DNA of 64,000 nt, from positions 1,116,001 through 1,180,000 of the forward strand of contig NZ_CP118157.1 of NCBI RefSeq assembly GCF_032878875.1. The letters are read 5' to 3'. Positions 35,208 to 44,901 of this stretch are shown here, piece by piece (position 1 is the stretch's first letter; each line of letters opens with the position of its first letter). The notes under the pieces are model-generated. The model saw nothing but the letters and a program-made list of their open reading frames with translations. It ran no database searches and had not been told where the DNA came from. Made by a program: the position numbers and the translations under genes. This DNA is from Microbacterium sp. AB (GTDB lineage: Bacteria; Actinomycetota; Actinomycetes; Actinomycetales; Microbacteriaceae).

Positions 35208-37231
35208 GCCTGCTCCTCGTTGACGGTCTGGAAGAGCGAGAAGAGCTCCTCGGGCGTCGAGGCCGCCTTCAGCCTCGCGACCTGGTCGTCGTCGGAGAAG
35301 AGCGCCGCCACGTTCGACAGGATCGTCAGATGGGCGTCGCCCTGCCCGGCGATCCCGACGACGAACGTCACCGCGTCGCCGTCCCAGTCGACGCCGCCGT
35401 CGTAGCGGACGACCGAGAGCGCCGAGCCGCGGATGGCGTCCTTCGCCTCGTTCGTGCCGTGGGGGATGGCCAGCTCGTTGCCCATGTACGTCGACACGGT
35501 CTGCTCGCGGGCGAGCATGGCGTCGAAGTACGCGCCCGTCACCGCGCCGGCGCTCTCGAGGATGTCGGCGGCCTCCTTGACCGCCTCCTCGCGTGTCGCG
35601 GACCCGGCGTGGATGCGCACGTTCCCGACGGTGAGCACGCCGTCGTCGGACGAGCCGGCGGGCTCCTCGGAAGGAGCGGCGGCCGGGGCGTCCTCGGCGG
35701 GGGAGGACTGCTCGAGGAGCAGCTGCACGACCTCGTCGTACCGCGGCGAGTTCATGAAGTTGTCGACCGACACGTGCACCGCGTCGCCCTCCCTCTGCTT
35801 CGCGCGGTCGGTGAGCTGCGCCTGCGTGATGACGAGGTCGGCCGACCCGTCGAGCGCCGCGATCGCCTTGTTGGTGACCGTCACGCCCTGGATGCCCGCC
35901 TGCTTGATCTTGTTGCGCAGCACGCTCGCGCCCATGGCGGACGATCCCATGCCGGCGTCGCATGCGAAGACGACCTTCTCGATCGGACGGGTGGCGACCG
36001 CCGTGGTGCCGGCGAGGCCGCCGAGCACGCTCGACTTCCGGCCCTTGTTCGCCTCGGTCTGCGCGACCGCGGCCGAGAAGCCGTCCGTGCCCGCCGCCTC
36101 GGCGGCGAGGTCGCGCTTGCGGCTGGCGAGCAGCAGCAGCGCGCACACCGTGAAGCTCACCGCCGCCGAGAGGAGGACGGAGAGGATCACGCCGATGTGG
36201 CTTCCCGGCGCGGTCTGGATGAGCACCGCGAAGATCGAGCCGGGGGAGGCCGGCGCCACGAGGCCCGACTGGAAGATCATGTTCGTGAGCACGCCCGTCG
36301 CGCCGCCGGCGATGAGGCCGACGATGAGGATGGGCTTCGCGAGCACGTAGGGGAAGTACACCTCGTGGATGCCGCCGAGGAACTGGATGACCAGCGCGCC
36401 GGGCGCCGTGGCCCTCGCGGCGCCGACGCCGAAGAGGAGCAGCGCGAGCAGCATGCCGGCGCCGGGGCCGGGGTTCGCCTCCACGAGGAAGAGCAGGCTT
36501 CGGCCGGTCTCGGTCGCCTGCTCACTCCCGATCGGGGTGAAGACGCCGTGGTTGATGGCGTTGTTGAGGAAGAGTACCTTCGCCGGCTCGACGATGATGC
36601 TCGCGAGCGGGAGGAGGCCCGTCTCGACGAGCCAGCCCACGACCGCGCCGAGGATGTCGGTGACCCAGCGCATGACGGGTGCCAGCCAGAAGAACGCCGC
36701 CAGGGCGGTGAAGAAGGCCACGAAGCCCGCCGAGAAGTTGTCGACGAGCATCTCGAAGCCGGCTTTGATCCTTCCTTGCCACGGCTTCTCGACGACCTTC
36801 AGGATGTACGCGGCGAGGGGACCCGCGATCATCGCGCCGAGGAACATGACGGTGCCCGAGGCGCCGACGATGACGCCGAACGCCGCGACGGCGCCGACGA
36901 CGCCTCCTCGGTGCTCGTAGACCATGCGTCCGCCCGTGAATGCGATCAGCAGCGGCAGGAGATAGGTGATGATGGGCGAGACGAGGCCCAGCCACTCCTG
37001 TCCGTCAGGAGTGATCCCTCCGCCGAGGATGCGGGAGTCGGCCCACTGCCAGGCGACGATCGGCCCGTCCTGCCCGAGCCAGCCGGTGTCGATGAAGAGC
37101 GCCGTCAGGAGCCCCCAGGCGATGAAGGCGGAGATGTTGGGCATGATCATGCCAGAGAGGAACGTGCCGAACTTCTGCACGCCCACGCGGAGGGTGCCGG
37201 GCGACTTCGTCCCGGCTGCTGCGTCGGTCAT
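35204..37231 (-). CDS. mtlA: PTS mannitol transporter, EIICBA
   Basis: A 675-residue protein with all three domains. The EIIC membrane part covers roughly residues 1-350 and has [16 protein letters not shown] has the phosphocysteine in [15 protein letters not shown] near residue 390. EIIA has the phosphohistidine in [13 protein letters not shown] (His591). It phosphorylates mannitol during import. A low-complexity Ala/Glu/Pro linker joins B and A. Coupled to mtlD; 36 bases separate it from ptsI. Confidence 0.96.
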   Translation of the reverse strand: MTDAAAGTKSPGTLRVGVQKFGTFLSGMIMPNISAFIAWGLLTALFIDTGWLGQDGPIVAWQWADSRILGGGITPDGQEWLGLVSPIITYLLPLLIAFTGGRMVYEHRGGVVGAVAAFGVIVGASGTVMFLGAMIAGPLAAYILKVVEKPWQGRIKAGFEMLVDNFSAGFVAFFTALAAFFWLAPVMRWVTDILGAVVGWLVETGLLPLASIIVEPAKVLFLNNAINHGVFTPIGSEQATETGRSLLFLVEANPGPGAGMLLALLLFGVGAARATAPGALVIQFLGGIHEVYFPYVLAKPILIVGLIAGGATGVLTNMIFQSGLVAPASPGSIFAVLIQTAPGSHIGVILSVLLSAAVSFTVCALLLLASRKRDLAAEAAGTDGFSAAVAQTEANKGRKSSVLGGLAGTTAVATRPIEKVVFACDAGMGSSAMGASVLRNKIKQAGIQGVTVTNKAIAALDGSADLVITQAQLTDRAKQREGDAVHVSVDNFMNSPRYDEVVQLLLEQSSPAEDAPAAAPSEEPAGSSDDGVLTVGNVRIHAGSATREEAVKEAADILESAGAVTGAYFDAMLAREQTVSTYMGNELAIPHGTNEAKDAIRGSALSVVRYDGGVDWDGDAVTFVVGIAGQGDAHLTILSNVAALFSDDDQVARLKAASTPEELFSLFQTVNEEQA

Positions 37232-37267
37232 GGTGATGACTCTTTCTGCTGTGAAGGAGCGGTGGGA

Positions 37268-38923
37268 TCAGGCGGATGCCGCGGCCTGGGCCGCGGCCCG
37301 GGCGGATGCGGCGTCGCTGGCCGCGACGGCCGCCTCGGCGATGCGCCGGGCATCGTCGAGGGTGTGCTTCTTGAGCTCGGCGCGCACGTCGACGAGAGCG
37401 GGCGGCGACATCGAGAGCGTCGTCGCGCCGAGCCCGACGAGCACGACCGCCAGCAGCGGATCGGCGGCGGCCTGACCGCAGATGCCGACGGGCTTGCCCC
37501 GGCGGGTCCCCGCGCGTCCGATCTCCGCGATGAGGCGGAGCACGGCCGGGTGCCACGGGTCCTGGTACGACGAGACGGAGCCGAGCATGCGATCGGCGGC
37601 CATCGTGTACTGCACGAGGTCGTTCGTCCCGACGGAGCCGAAGTCGGTGACCTCGAACACGGCGTCGGCGAGCAGCGCCACGGACGGCACCTCGATCATG
37701 ACGCCCGCCGTCTTGATGCCGTGCTCGCGCGCGATGCGCGTGAAGTAGTCGGCCTCCTCGACCGTCGCGACCATCGGCGCCATGACCCACAGGTCCGCGT
37801 CGGTCGCGGCCTCCGCGTTCGCGAGCGCCGTCAGCTGGTCGCGCAGCACCTCCTCGTGGTGACGCAGCGCGCGCAGACCCCGGCGGCCGAGCGCCGGGTT
37901 CTCCTCGCCCGCGTCGGTGAGGAACTTCAGGGGCTTGTCGGCGCCCGCGTCGAGGGCGCGCACGACGACCTTCTTCCCCGGGAACGCCTCGAGCAGCCTC
38001 GTGTACGACGCGGTCTGCGACTCCACCGTGGGCGCCTCCTCCGAGCTGAGGAAGAGGAACTCCGTGCGGAACAGGCCCACGCCCTCCGCTCCGAGCGCCA
38101 CGGCCTCCGCGGCGCCGTCGGGATTGCCGAGGTTGGCGAGGAGCGGCACCGGCGTGCCGTCGGCGAGCGCACCCGGCGTGACGGGGGCGGAGGCCGCGGC
38201 CTCACGGGCGGCGGCGCGCTCCGCCGCCTCGGCGAGCTGCTCGTCCGACGGGTCGACCGTGACGACTCCCGACGCCGCGTCGACGATGACCGTCGCGCCG
38301 TCGACGAGCTCGTCCGTCTCGCCCGTTCCCACGACCGCGACGATGCCCTTGTCGCCGGCGAGGATCGCCGTGTGCGACGTCGGGCCGCCCTCGGTCGTGA
38401 CGACCGCGAGCACCTTGTCGAGGTCCAGGAGCACGGTGTCGGCGGGGGCGAGGTCGGGCGCGACGAGCACGAACGGATGCCCCGGGTCGGGGACGCCGGG
38501 TGCCGAGACGCCGCGCAGATGCGCGATGACGCGCTGCGCGACGTCCGCGAGGTCGGCCGCGCGCTCGCCCAGGTAGCCGCCCATGGCCTGCAGCGTCTCG
38601 GCGAACTCGGCGAAGGCCGCGTGCACGGCCCACTCTCCCGTGCTGCCGGCGTCGATGCGGGCGTGGACGCCCTCTTCCAGCGTGGGGTCCTCGGCCATCA
38701 TGGCCTGCGCCTCGAGCACGTCGCGAGCGGCGCCGCCGGCGCGCTCGCCGCGTGCGTTGAGCTCCGCGGCGACGGCGGCGACCGCCTCGGCCACGGCGGC
38801 CTTCTCGTCATCGGGGGTCTTCGTGCTCTTCTCGTCGCGCGGGGGCTCGAGCCGCGCCGCCATGCGCGCGATCGGGCCGTGCGCGACGCCCTGTCCGATG
38901 CCGACGCCGCGGAGCTCGCTCAT
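37268..38923 (-). CDS. ptsI: PTS enzyme I (phosphoenolpyruvate-protein phosphotransferase)
   Basis: A 551-residue enzyme I. The active histidine is in TTEGGPTSHTAIL; the PEP-binding domain has GVGLFRTEFLFL, VMAPMVATVEEADYF and the GSVGTNDLVQYTMAADR motif, with the catalytic Cys in GICGQAAADP. It starts the PTS phosphorelay by taking phosphate from PEP. The start is uncertain between ATG 38923 and a GTG at 38932 that overlaps the HPr stop; neither has a good ribosome site. The general PTS enzymes lie inside the mannitol operon. Confidence 0.95.
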   Translation of the reverse strand: MSELRGVGIGQGVAHGPIARMAARLEPPRDEKSTKTPDDEKAAVAEAVAAVAAELNARGERAGGAARDVLEAQAMMAEDPTLEEGVHARIDAGSTGEWAVHAAFAEFAETLQAMGGYLGERAADLADVAQRVIAHLRGVSAPGVPDPGHPFVLVAPDLAPADTVLLDLDKVLAVVTTEGGPTSHTAILAGDKGIVAVVGTGETDELVDGATVIVDAASGVVTVDPSDEQLAEAAERAAAREAAASAPVTPGALADGTPVPLLANLGNPDGAAEAVALGAEGVGLFRTEFLFLSSEEAPTVESQTASYTRLLEAFPGKKVVVRALDAGADKPLKFLTDAGEENPALGRRGLRALRHHEEVLRDQLTALANAEAATDADLWVMAPMVATVEEADYFTRIAREHGIKTAGVMIEVPSVALLADAVFEVTDFGSVGTNDLVQYTMAADRMLGSVSSYQDPWHPAVLRLIAEIGRAGTRRGKPVGICGQAAADPLLAVVLVGLGATTLSMSPPALVDVRAELKKHTLDDARRIAEAAVAASDAASARAAAQAAASA

Positions 38924-38928
38924 CAGGA

Positions 38929-39204
38929 TCACGCGGCGTCCGTGTCGGTCTCGAGCTGCGTCACGAGAGCGTCGAGCACGCCCTCCGCGCCGTCTCCTTC
39001 GACCGAGAGCGTGACCTCGTCGCCGGAGTTGGCCCCGAGCGAGATGACGCCGAGGATGCTCGCGGCGTTGACCGGCTTGCCGTCGCCCTTGGCGATCGTG
39101 ACCGGGAGACCCGAGTTCTTCGCGGCCTCGGCGAAGAGCTTGGCGGGGCGTGCGTGCAGGCCGTGCGACGACGCGATCTTCACGGTACGGGTGACAGCGG
39201 GCAT
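38929..39204 (-). CDS. ptsH: PTS phosphocarrier protein HPr
   Basis: A 91-residue HPr. The phosphorylated histidine is His17 in SSHGLHARPAK; the Ser-phosphorylation region reads PVNAASILGVISLG, so the regulatory Ser is kept. It carries phosphate from enzyme I to EIIA domains (MtlA, MtlR). It sits between the small EIIB gene and ptsI. Confidence 0.96.
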   Translation of the reverse strand: MPAVTRTVKIASSHGLHARPAKLFAEAAKNSGLPVTIAKGDGKPVNAASILGVISLGANSGDEVTLSVEGDGAEGVLDALVTQLETDTDAA

Positions 39205-39220
39205 GGGGACTCCTTGTGGA

Positions 39221-39544
39221 TCATTCGGATGCGGGCGCACCCGGGGTGGGGACGGCGCGCACGAGCGCGAGCACGCGCGTGCCGTCCGTGTCGGTGAAGA
39301 CGTCGTCCGGCAACGGCACGACGGCGACGCCGCGCGGCGTCGCCGCAGCGCGGATCGCGTCGAGCGATGTCGTGAGGTGCGGCCCCACGAGCACGATGTC
39401 CGCCGAGTCGAGATCGATCGGCAGCGAGAGCTGCGTGCCCGCGAAGGCCGTGTAGGCGAGGCCGGCGGCACCGGCGGCACGGTTGACGCGATGCGCCACG
39501 AACGTGCTCGATGCACCCGCACCGCACACCACCAAGATCCTCAT
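39221..39544 (-). CDS. Stand-alone PTS EIIB-type protein
   Basis: A 107-residue protein with an N-terminal phosphocysteine loop, ILVVCGAGASSTFVA (Cys8), matching lactose/cellobiose-type EIIB. No matching EIIA or EIIC of that class is in the window. It is the first gene of the mannitol operon, with GGAGG nine bases ahead of the ATG. It may phosphorylate a separate EIIC or act as a regulator; the partner is unknown. Confidence 0.85.
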   Translation of the reverse strand: MRILVVCGAGASSTFVAHRVNRAAGAAGLAYTAFAGTQLSLPIDLDSADIVLVGPHLTTSLDAIRAAATPRGVAVVPLPDDVFTDTDGTRVLALVRAVPTPGAPASE

Positions 39545-39606
39545 CGACCGACGCCTCCTGGTTACTCATCCTTCCGACCTCGGCGAGCGCTCACAACCAC
39601 TCTTTC

Positions 39607-39622
39607 TTCCGCCCGGGCGGAA
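39607..39622. promoter_or_regulatory. 16-base palindrome in the mtl divergent promoter region
   Basis: TTCCGCCCGGGCGGAA is perfectly symmetrical. It lies midway between the start codons of the divergent EIIB gene (39544) and the mtlR-type gene (39689), where an operator for both is expected. Confidence 0.6.
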
Positions 39623-39688
39623 AGCGGCTGGGAACCCGGCGATCGCAGCCGTGATTGACTGTCGTGAGCGCGTGCGGAGGAGGTGCGG

Positions 39689-41611
39689 ATGTCGCGTCAG
39701 CGCCAGGATCGTCTCGTCGCGGTCCTCCTCCGCGACGGCGGATGGATGACGGCGGCCGCCCTGTCGGACCTCTTGGGCGTCACGACGCGCAGCATCCGCT
39801 CGTACGTCACCGCGGTCAACGCGCGCCTCCCCGATCGCCCGGTCATCGCCTCGGGGCCCGCAGGCTATCGCGTCCATCCGACCGGAGCCGCGCTCCTGAA
39901 GGAGAGCGGCGAGCCGCAGACGGCGTCGCCGCGCGATCGGCTGCACCGTCTCATCCACGCCCTCATCGACGCGGACGACGGGGTCGACGTGCACGAGACG
40001 GCCGACGCGCTCCACGTCAGCGATGCGACCCTCGAGTCCGACCTCGCGCGCGTGCGCGCGCTCGTGCGCGAGGGGGGCGAGCTCGCCCTCGAGCGTCATG
40101 GGCCGCGCGTCGCGCTCGCCGGATCGGAGCTCGCGCGCCGGCGCCTGCTCAGCTCGCTCGCGCACGACGAGATGGAGGACGGCTCCTTCGACGTCGAGGT
40201 GCTGCGCCGGGTCGCGGGGTCGACGTCGGTCTCGGGCGACGCCTTCGGCCGCTTCAAGGCCGACCTCGCGGCGGAGCTCGGCGGTCTCGGGTACTTCGTC
40301 AACGAGTTCGCCGCCGCGGACGTCACGCTGCACGTGTCGATCGCGGTCGACAGGGCGCGGCAGGGTCGGGCGTTGGAGACCGTGCACGACGAGCCGTCCG
40401 CCGAGCAGGAGCGGTTCGCCGAGGTCGTCGGCCGTCTGGCGGAGAGCGATCTCGGCGTCGCCCTGGGCCGGGGCGATCGCATGCACCTGGCCTCCCTCCT
40501 CCTCACCCGCGTCGTCGTGCCCGGCGCGGGCACGCTCGGCACGAGCCGCGTCGATCCCGTGATCGACGCGGCCGTGCGCGCCGCCGTCACACGGGTCTCG
40601 CACGCGTACCTCGTGGCGCTCGAGCGCGAGGAGTTCGTCGAGCGGCTGTCGCTGCACGTGCAGAACCTCGCGCACCGGGCTCGGGAGCAGGCATGGTCGC
40701 GCAATCCGCTCACGCGCTCCCTCAAGGCGACGTATCCGATGATCTTCGAGGTCGCCGTGTCGATCGCGGGGGAGCTGTCCGAGCGGCTGGGCATGTCGAT
40801 CCGCGACGACGAGATCGCCTACATCGCCATGCACGTCGGCGGCGAGCTCGAACGCGGCAGACGGGAGGAGACCCGCCTCACGGCGACCATCGTCTGCCCG
40901 GGCTACTACGAGCTGCACGAGCTGCTGCGCTCGAGCATCACGCGATCGCTGGGACAGGCCGTGGAGGTGACGGAGGTGGTCACCCGCATCGACCCCGACT
41001 GGAAGGCGATCGCCACCGACCTCGTGCTCACCACGATCGAGCCGCCCACGCCCTCCGACCGCATCGTGCGCATCCGCCCCTTCCTCACGGACGGCGACGT
41101 CGAACGCGTCACCCAGGAGGCCGCGCGCATCCGCCGCGCGAGGCGCCTCTCGCGACTGCGGGCCGAGCTCGAGCGCTACTTCGACGCCGGCGCGTTCGCG
41201 CGCGGGCTGGACGGCGCGGACGGCGAGGAGGGCGTCATCCGCCGGCTCGGCGGGATGCTCGTCGAGCGCGGCGTGATCGACGACGCGTACGTCGAGGGCG
41301 CGATCGAGCGGGAGCGGATGTCGTCGACGGCGTTCACCGACGCGCTCGCCGTCCCGCATGCGCTGCGGATGACGGCCACGCGCACCGCGATCGCGATCGG
41401 CATCGCCGATTCGCCGGTGCCGTGGGGCGACTCCCGCGTGCAGGTCGTCGCGCTGGCGGCCTTCAGCGAGAGCGACCGCGAGGCGTTCCAGACCGTGTTC
41501 GAGCAGTTCGTGGAGGTGTTCGGGGAGCGCGAGAACGCGCAGCGCATCATCCGCCGGGGCACAGACTTCGCCGGCTTCCTCGACGAGCTCGTCGCCATCA
41601 TCGGCAGCTGA
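39689..41611 (+). CDS. mtlR: MtlR/BglG-type PTS-regulated transcriptional activator
   Basis: A 640-residue regulator. In order: an N-terminal HTH_11 (LSDLLGVTTRSIRSYV), a second winged helix, two PRD domains (around residues 195-300 and 305-405; regulatory His in LSLHVQNLAHRA and AYIAMHVGGE), an EIIB-like domain (TIVCPGYYELHELL), and a C-terminal EIIA domain with phosphohistidine 557 in ALAVPHALRM. Phosphorylation by the PTS would tune its activity on the mannitol operon. GGAGGAGG lies five bases before the ATG. Divergent from the genes it likely controls. Confidence 0.92.
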   Translation: MSRQRQDRLVAVLLRDGGWMTAAALSDLLGVTTRSIRSYVTAVNARLPDRPVIASGPAGYRVHPTGAALLKESGEPQTASPRDRLHRLIHALIDADDGVDVHETADALHVSDATLESDLARVRALVREGGELALERHGPRVALAGSELARRRLLSSLAHDEMEDGSFDVEVLRRVAGSTSVSGDAFGRFKADLAAELGGLGYFVNEFAAADVTLHVSIAVDRARQGRALETVHDEPSAEQERFAEVVGRLAESDLGVALGRGDRMHLASLLLTRVVVPGAGTLGTSRVDPVIDAAVRAAVTRVSHAYLVALEREEFVERLSLHVQNLAHRAREQAWSRNPLTRSLKATYPMIFEVAVSIAGELSERLGMSIRDDEIAYIAMHVGGELERGRREETRLTATIVCPGYYELHELLRSSITRSLGQAVEVTEVVTRIDPDWKAIATDLVLTTIEPPTPSDRIVRIRPFLTDGDVERVTQEAARIRRARRLSRLRAELERYFDAGAFARGLDGADGEEGVIRRLGGMLVERGVIDDAYVEGAIERERMSSTAFTDALAVPHALRMTATRTAIAIGIADSPVPWGDSRVQVVALAAFSESDREAFQTVFEQFVEVFGERENAQRIIRRGTDFAGFLDELVAIIGS

Positions 41612-41621
41612 ACCGACGCGC

Positions 41622-41637
41622 CCCGCCGCCCGGCGGG
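41622..41637 (+). terminator. Short hairpin terminator after mtlR
   Basis: CCCGCCG-2-CGGCGGG, eleven bases after the stop, followed by ATTA. Confidence 0.6.
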
Positions 41638-41644
41638 ATTACGC

Positions 41645-41671
41645 CGTGTTTCTCCATGAGAAGCCCGTGTT
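41645..41671. promoter_or_regulatory. Candidate operator upstream of the FAD-oxidase/ABC operon
   Basis: A 13-base dyad TTCTCcatGAGAA (41650-41662) is flanked by direct repeats CGTGTT at 41645-41650 and 41666-41671, 21 bases apart. This suits a dimeric regulator binding the same face of the helix. No regulator gene is adjacent other than mtlR. Confidence 0.4.
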
Positions 41672-41755
41672 AAGCGCGATTCGACTCGCGGCGAGCACGA
41701 CCGGCATCGTTGCGACGACCCGCACCGCCCGGCCCGCTCGCATGGAGGTCCCCGT

Positions 41756-43162
41756 ATGCCCGCCTCGCCCCTCGTCGACGCCGCCCCCCGCATCGACGCG
41801 CTCGTCGACGCGCTCGCCGGCTCGCATCCCGAGATCGAGGTGCGCCGTCCCGGCGCCGAGACGGCCGCGTACGCGCTCGACGCGGGCACCCGCCGCGAGA
41901 TCGTCGGCGCCGGTCCGGCCGTCGCCTTCCCGGCCGATGCGCAGCAGGTGCAGCGGGTCGTCCGCGCGGCCGCGGCGGCGGGCGTCGCCGTCGTCCCCCG
42001 CGGCGCGGGCTCGGGGCTGTCGGGCGGCGCGCGTGCCGACGCGGCCCAGCTGGTGCTCTCGACCGAGCGCCTCACGCGCGTCATCGAGGTCTCGCCCGGC
42101 GACGAGGTCGCCGTCGTGGAGCCGGGCGTCGTCAACGCGGACCTCAACGCCGTGCTCGCGCCTCACGGCCTCTTCTACGCTCCGGATCCGGCGAGCTACG
42201 CGATCTCCTCGATCGGCGGCAACATCGCCACGAACGCCGGCGGCCTGCGCTGCGCGAAGTACGGCGTGACGCGCGAGTCCGTCCTCGCGCTCGACGTCGT
42301 GCTCGCCGACGGCAGTCTCGTGTCGGTCGGGCACCGATCCATCAAGGGCGTCACGGGGTACGACCTCGTCTCGCTCCTCGTGGGCTCGGAGGGGACGCTG
42401 GGCATCGTCGTGGCGGCGACCGTGCGCGTGCGCCCGCTCCCCGTCGCGCGGCGCACCGTCACCGCGTTCTTCCCGAGCACCGCGGAGGGCGCGGAGGCTC
42501 TCGGCGCCATCACGCGCACGCGCGTGCGGCCGTCCGTGGTCGAGTTCCTCGACGAGCCCAGTCTCGACTCCATCGACCGTCACAGCGGGACGAGCCTGCG
42601 CGCGCGGGGGGCCTCGCTCGTCCTCGTCGAGCTCGACGGCTTCGGGATCGACGAGCAGACCGCGGAGCTCTCGGAGGCGCTGATCGCCGCGGGAGGCGCG
42701 GTGCGGACGGAGAGCGACGCCGACGGCGCCGTCCTCTGGGAGCTGCGCCGCAGCGGTCGCGGGATCGACGAGGGGGAGTGGTTCCTCGGCGGAGACGTCG
42801 CGGTGCCGAAGTCGCGCCTGCCGGAGGTCTACGCCGCGTTCGCCGGGATCGCGCGCCGGCACGACGTGCGCATCGCCGCCGTCGCCCATGCCGGCGACGG
42901 GAACCTCCATCCCTCCGTGACGCGGACGATCCCCGAGGGCGGCGACCCCGCCCACCCCGACCCCGCGCTGCACGAGGCCCTCGAGGACATCGCCCGTCTC
43001 GCGCTCTCCCTCGGCGGCACGGTCACCGGGGAGCACGGCATCGGCAGCGTCAAGCGCGAGCTGGCCGCCCTCGAGCTGTCCGATCGGGTGATCGACGCGC
43101 ACCGCGCGGTGAAGGACGCCCTGGACCCCCAGGGTCTGCTCAACCCCGGCAAGGCCTACTGA
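41756..43162 (+). CDS. FAD-linked oxidase (glycolate oxidase GlcD / D-lactate dehydrogenase family)
   Basis: A 468-residue flavoprotein. The N-terminal FAD domain has VVPRGAGSGLSGGA near residue 80, PDPASYAISSIGGNIATNAGG and VGSEGTLGIV. The C-terminal oxidase domain has AHAGDGNLHP and EHGIGSVKRELA. The family oxidises D-2-hydroxy acids such as glycolate, D-lactate or 2-hydroxyglutarate. It sits 40 bases before an oligopeptide-type ABC operon and an aminotransferase, so the substrate may derive from the imported compound. GGAGGT precedes the ATG. Confidence 0.9.
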   Translation: MPASPLVDAAPRIDALVDALAGSHPEIEVRRPGAETAAYALDAGTRREIVGAGPAVAFPADAQQVQRVVRAAAAAGVAVVPRGAGSGLSGGARADAAQLVLSTERLTRVIEVSPGDEVAVVEPGVVNADLNAVLAPHGLFYAPDPASYAISSIGGNIATNAGGLRCAKYGVTRESVLALDVVLADGSLVSVGHRSIKGVTGYDLVSLLVGSEGTLGIVVAATVRVRPLPVARRTVTAFFPSTAEGAEALGAITRTRVRPSVVEFLDEPSLDSIDRHSGTSLRARGASLVLVELDGFGIDEQTAELSEALIAAGGAVRTESDADGAVLWELRRSGRGIDEGEWFLGGDVAVPKSRLPEVYAAFAGIARRHDVRIAAVAHAGDGNLHPSVTRTIPEGGDPAHPDPALHEALEDIARLALSLGGTVTGEHGIGSVKRELAALELSDRVIDAHRAVKDALDPQGLLNPGKAY

Positions 43163-43202
43163 ACCGTTCCCGCACCACCCCCCACCCCGGAGGAGACCTC
43201 AC

Positions 43203-44849
43203 ATGACTCACCGACGCACCCGCCGCGCACTCGCCGCAGCCCTCGGCATCGCGGCGAGCATCGCCCTCGTCGCCGGCTGCGCCGGCCAGGCCGACGAGGC
43301 GTCGTCGGCCTCGGGCGAGGACTCGAGGGAGGGCGGTGACATCGTCTTCCTCATCAACTCGCTCGGGACGAGCTGGGTGCCCAACGAGAGCTCGGTGTCG
43401 AGCTACGAGGGAAACATCTGGGGCCAGATCACCGACAAGCTCGTCTACGTCGACGAAGAGGGCGCCGTCAGCCCCTGGGTCGCCGAGAGCTGGGAGCAGA
43501 ACGACGATGCGACCGAGTTCACGTTGCATCTGAAGGAGGGCGTCACCTTCTCCGACGGCACGGCCCTCGACGCCGAGGCGGTCGTGGCGAACCTCGACTA
43601 CTGGGCGTTCGGCGACGAGGAGAAGGGGATCATCCCGATCGGGCTGTTCCCCAAGACGTACGTCGGCGCCGAAGCCGTCGACGACACCACGGTGAAGGTG
43701 TCGTTCGACGCCTCCACGCTCGGGTTCATCCCCACGCTCGGCTACCACGGCTCGATCCTCGTCTCGCCGGAGACGCTCGCGCTGTCCAAGGAGGAGCAGG
43801 CCGATCTGTCGAACTTCTCCGGCTCGGGGCCCTTCGTCGTCGAGTCGTGGGCGGACGGCGACAACGTCGTGCTGAGCAAGCGCGACGACTACGCGTGGGG
43901 GCCCGAGGCGCTCGGGCGGACCGATGCCGCCTATCTCGACTCGATCACCTACAAGCTCGTGTCGGAGGCGAGCACGCGCATCGGTGCGCTGACCTCTGGA
44001 CAGGCGCAGGTCATCTACAACATCCAGCCGAGCGAGCTCGACGGCCTCGCCGACCAGGGCTACACGATCGGCATCCCGCGGTACCTCGGGTTCACCAACG
44101 GGTACCGGGTGAACGTCAACGCCGAGCCGTTCGACGACGCACTCGTGCGGCAGTCGTTCCAGCACGCGATCGACCGCCAGGAGATCCTCGACACCGTCTA
44201 CACGGAGGACTGGCAGGCCGCCGAGGGCATCGTCCAGAGCAACGTCCCGGAGGCGTCCGATCACTCGGACGAGTTCGCCTACGACGCGGAGCAGGCCGCC
44301 GAGCTGCTCGACGAGGCCGGCTGGGAGCTCGGACCGGACGGCGTACGCACGAAGGACGGCGAGACGCTCTCGGTCACGCTCTACCCGAACCCGTACCTGA
44401 CGACGTCGAGCGCGATCGACGAGCTCGTGTCGCAGCAGCTCGCCGCGCTCGGCTGGGACGTCTCCGTCCAGGAGTACGACGTCTCCACGTACGCCGAGAA
44501 GGTCTCGAACGACGAGAACACCCCGCTGTACGAGACGACCCGCTCGTTCATCGACGTCGGCACCGTCGCGAGCATCCTGACCAGCGCGAACAACGGAGAG
44601 GACTGGTTCGGGCTCGGCGAGAGCGACGAGACGCTGAACGACCTGCGCGACCGCATCGCCCAGGCCACGGACACCGACCTCCGCGCCGAGGCGGTCGACG
44701 AGCTGCAGACATACGTGCTCGAGCAGGGCCTGTTCATCCCGGTCACCCAGATCGTGCAGCGCATCTACGTGCAGAGCCCCGATCTGCAGGGCGTCACGTA
44801 CAACGGCGTCGCCTACGCGAACTACTACACGGCCTACCTCGAAGACTGA
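43203..44849 (+). CDS. ABC transporter substrate-binding lipoprotein, family 5 (oligopeptide/opine type)
   Basis: A 548-residue lipoprotein (ALVAGC, Cys26) of the SBP_bac_5 family. Typical motifs: LVYVDEEGAVSPWVAESWE near residue 80, LHLKEGVTFSDGTALDAE, and VRQSFQHAIDRQEIL. It binds a peptide-like or opine-like molecule outside the cell; sequence alone does not reveal which. GGAGGAGA lies before the ATG. A perfect hairpin follows the stop. Confidence 0.92.
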   Translation: MTHRRTRRALAAALGIAASIALVAGCAGQADEASSASGEDSREGGDIVFLINSLGTSWVPNESSVSSYEGNIWGQITDKLVYVDEEGAVSPWVAESWEQNDDATEFTLHLKEGVTFSDGTALDAEAVVANLDYWAFGDEEKGIIPIGLFPKTYVGAEAVDDTTVKVSFDASTLGFIPTLGYHGSILVSPETLALSKEEQADLSNFSGSGPFVVESWADGDNVVLSKRDDYAWGPEALGRTDAAYLDSITYKLVSEASTRIGALTSGQAQVIYNIQPSELDGLADQGYTIGIPRYLGFTNGYRVNVNAEPFDDALVRQSFQHAIDRQEILDTVYTEDWQAAEGIVQSNVPEASDHSDEFAYDAEQAAELLDEAGWELGPDGVRTKDGETLSVTLYPNPYLTTSSAIDELVSQQLAALGWDVSVQEYDVSTYAEKVSNDENTPLYETTRSFIDVGTVASILTSANNGEDWFGLGESDETLNDLRDRIAQATDTDLRAEAVDELQTYVLEQGLFIPVTQIVQRIYVQSPDLQGVTYNGVAYANYYTAYLED

Positions 44850-44853
44850 CGCG

Positions 44854-44887
44854 CTCCGTGCCCGGCGGCAGGCCGCCGGGCACGGAG
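44854..44887 (+). terminator. Perfect hairpin between binding protein and permease genes
   Basis: CTCCGTGCCCGGCGGC with its inverse (16-base stem, two-base centre), four bases after the stop. Likely attenuator between the binding-protein gene and the rest of the operon. Confidence 0.8.
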
Positions 44888-44901
44888 GCGGAACGGACGA
44901 C

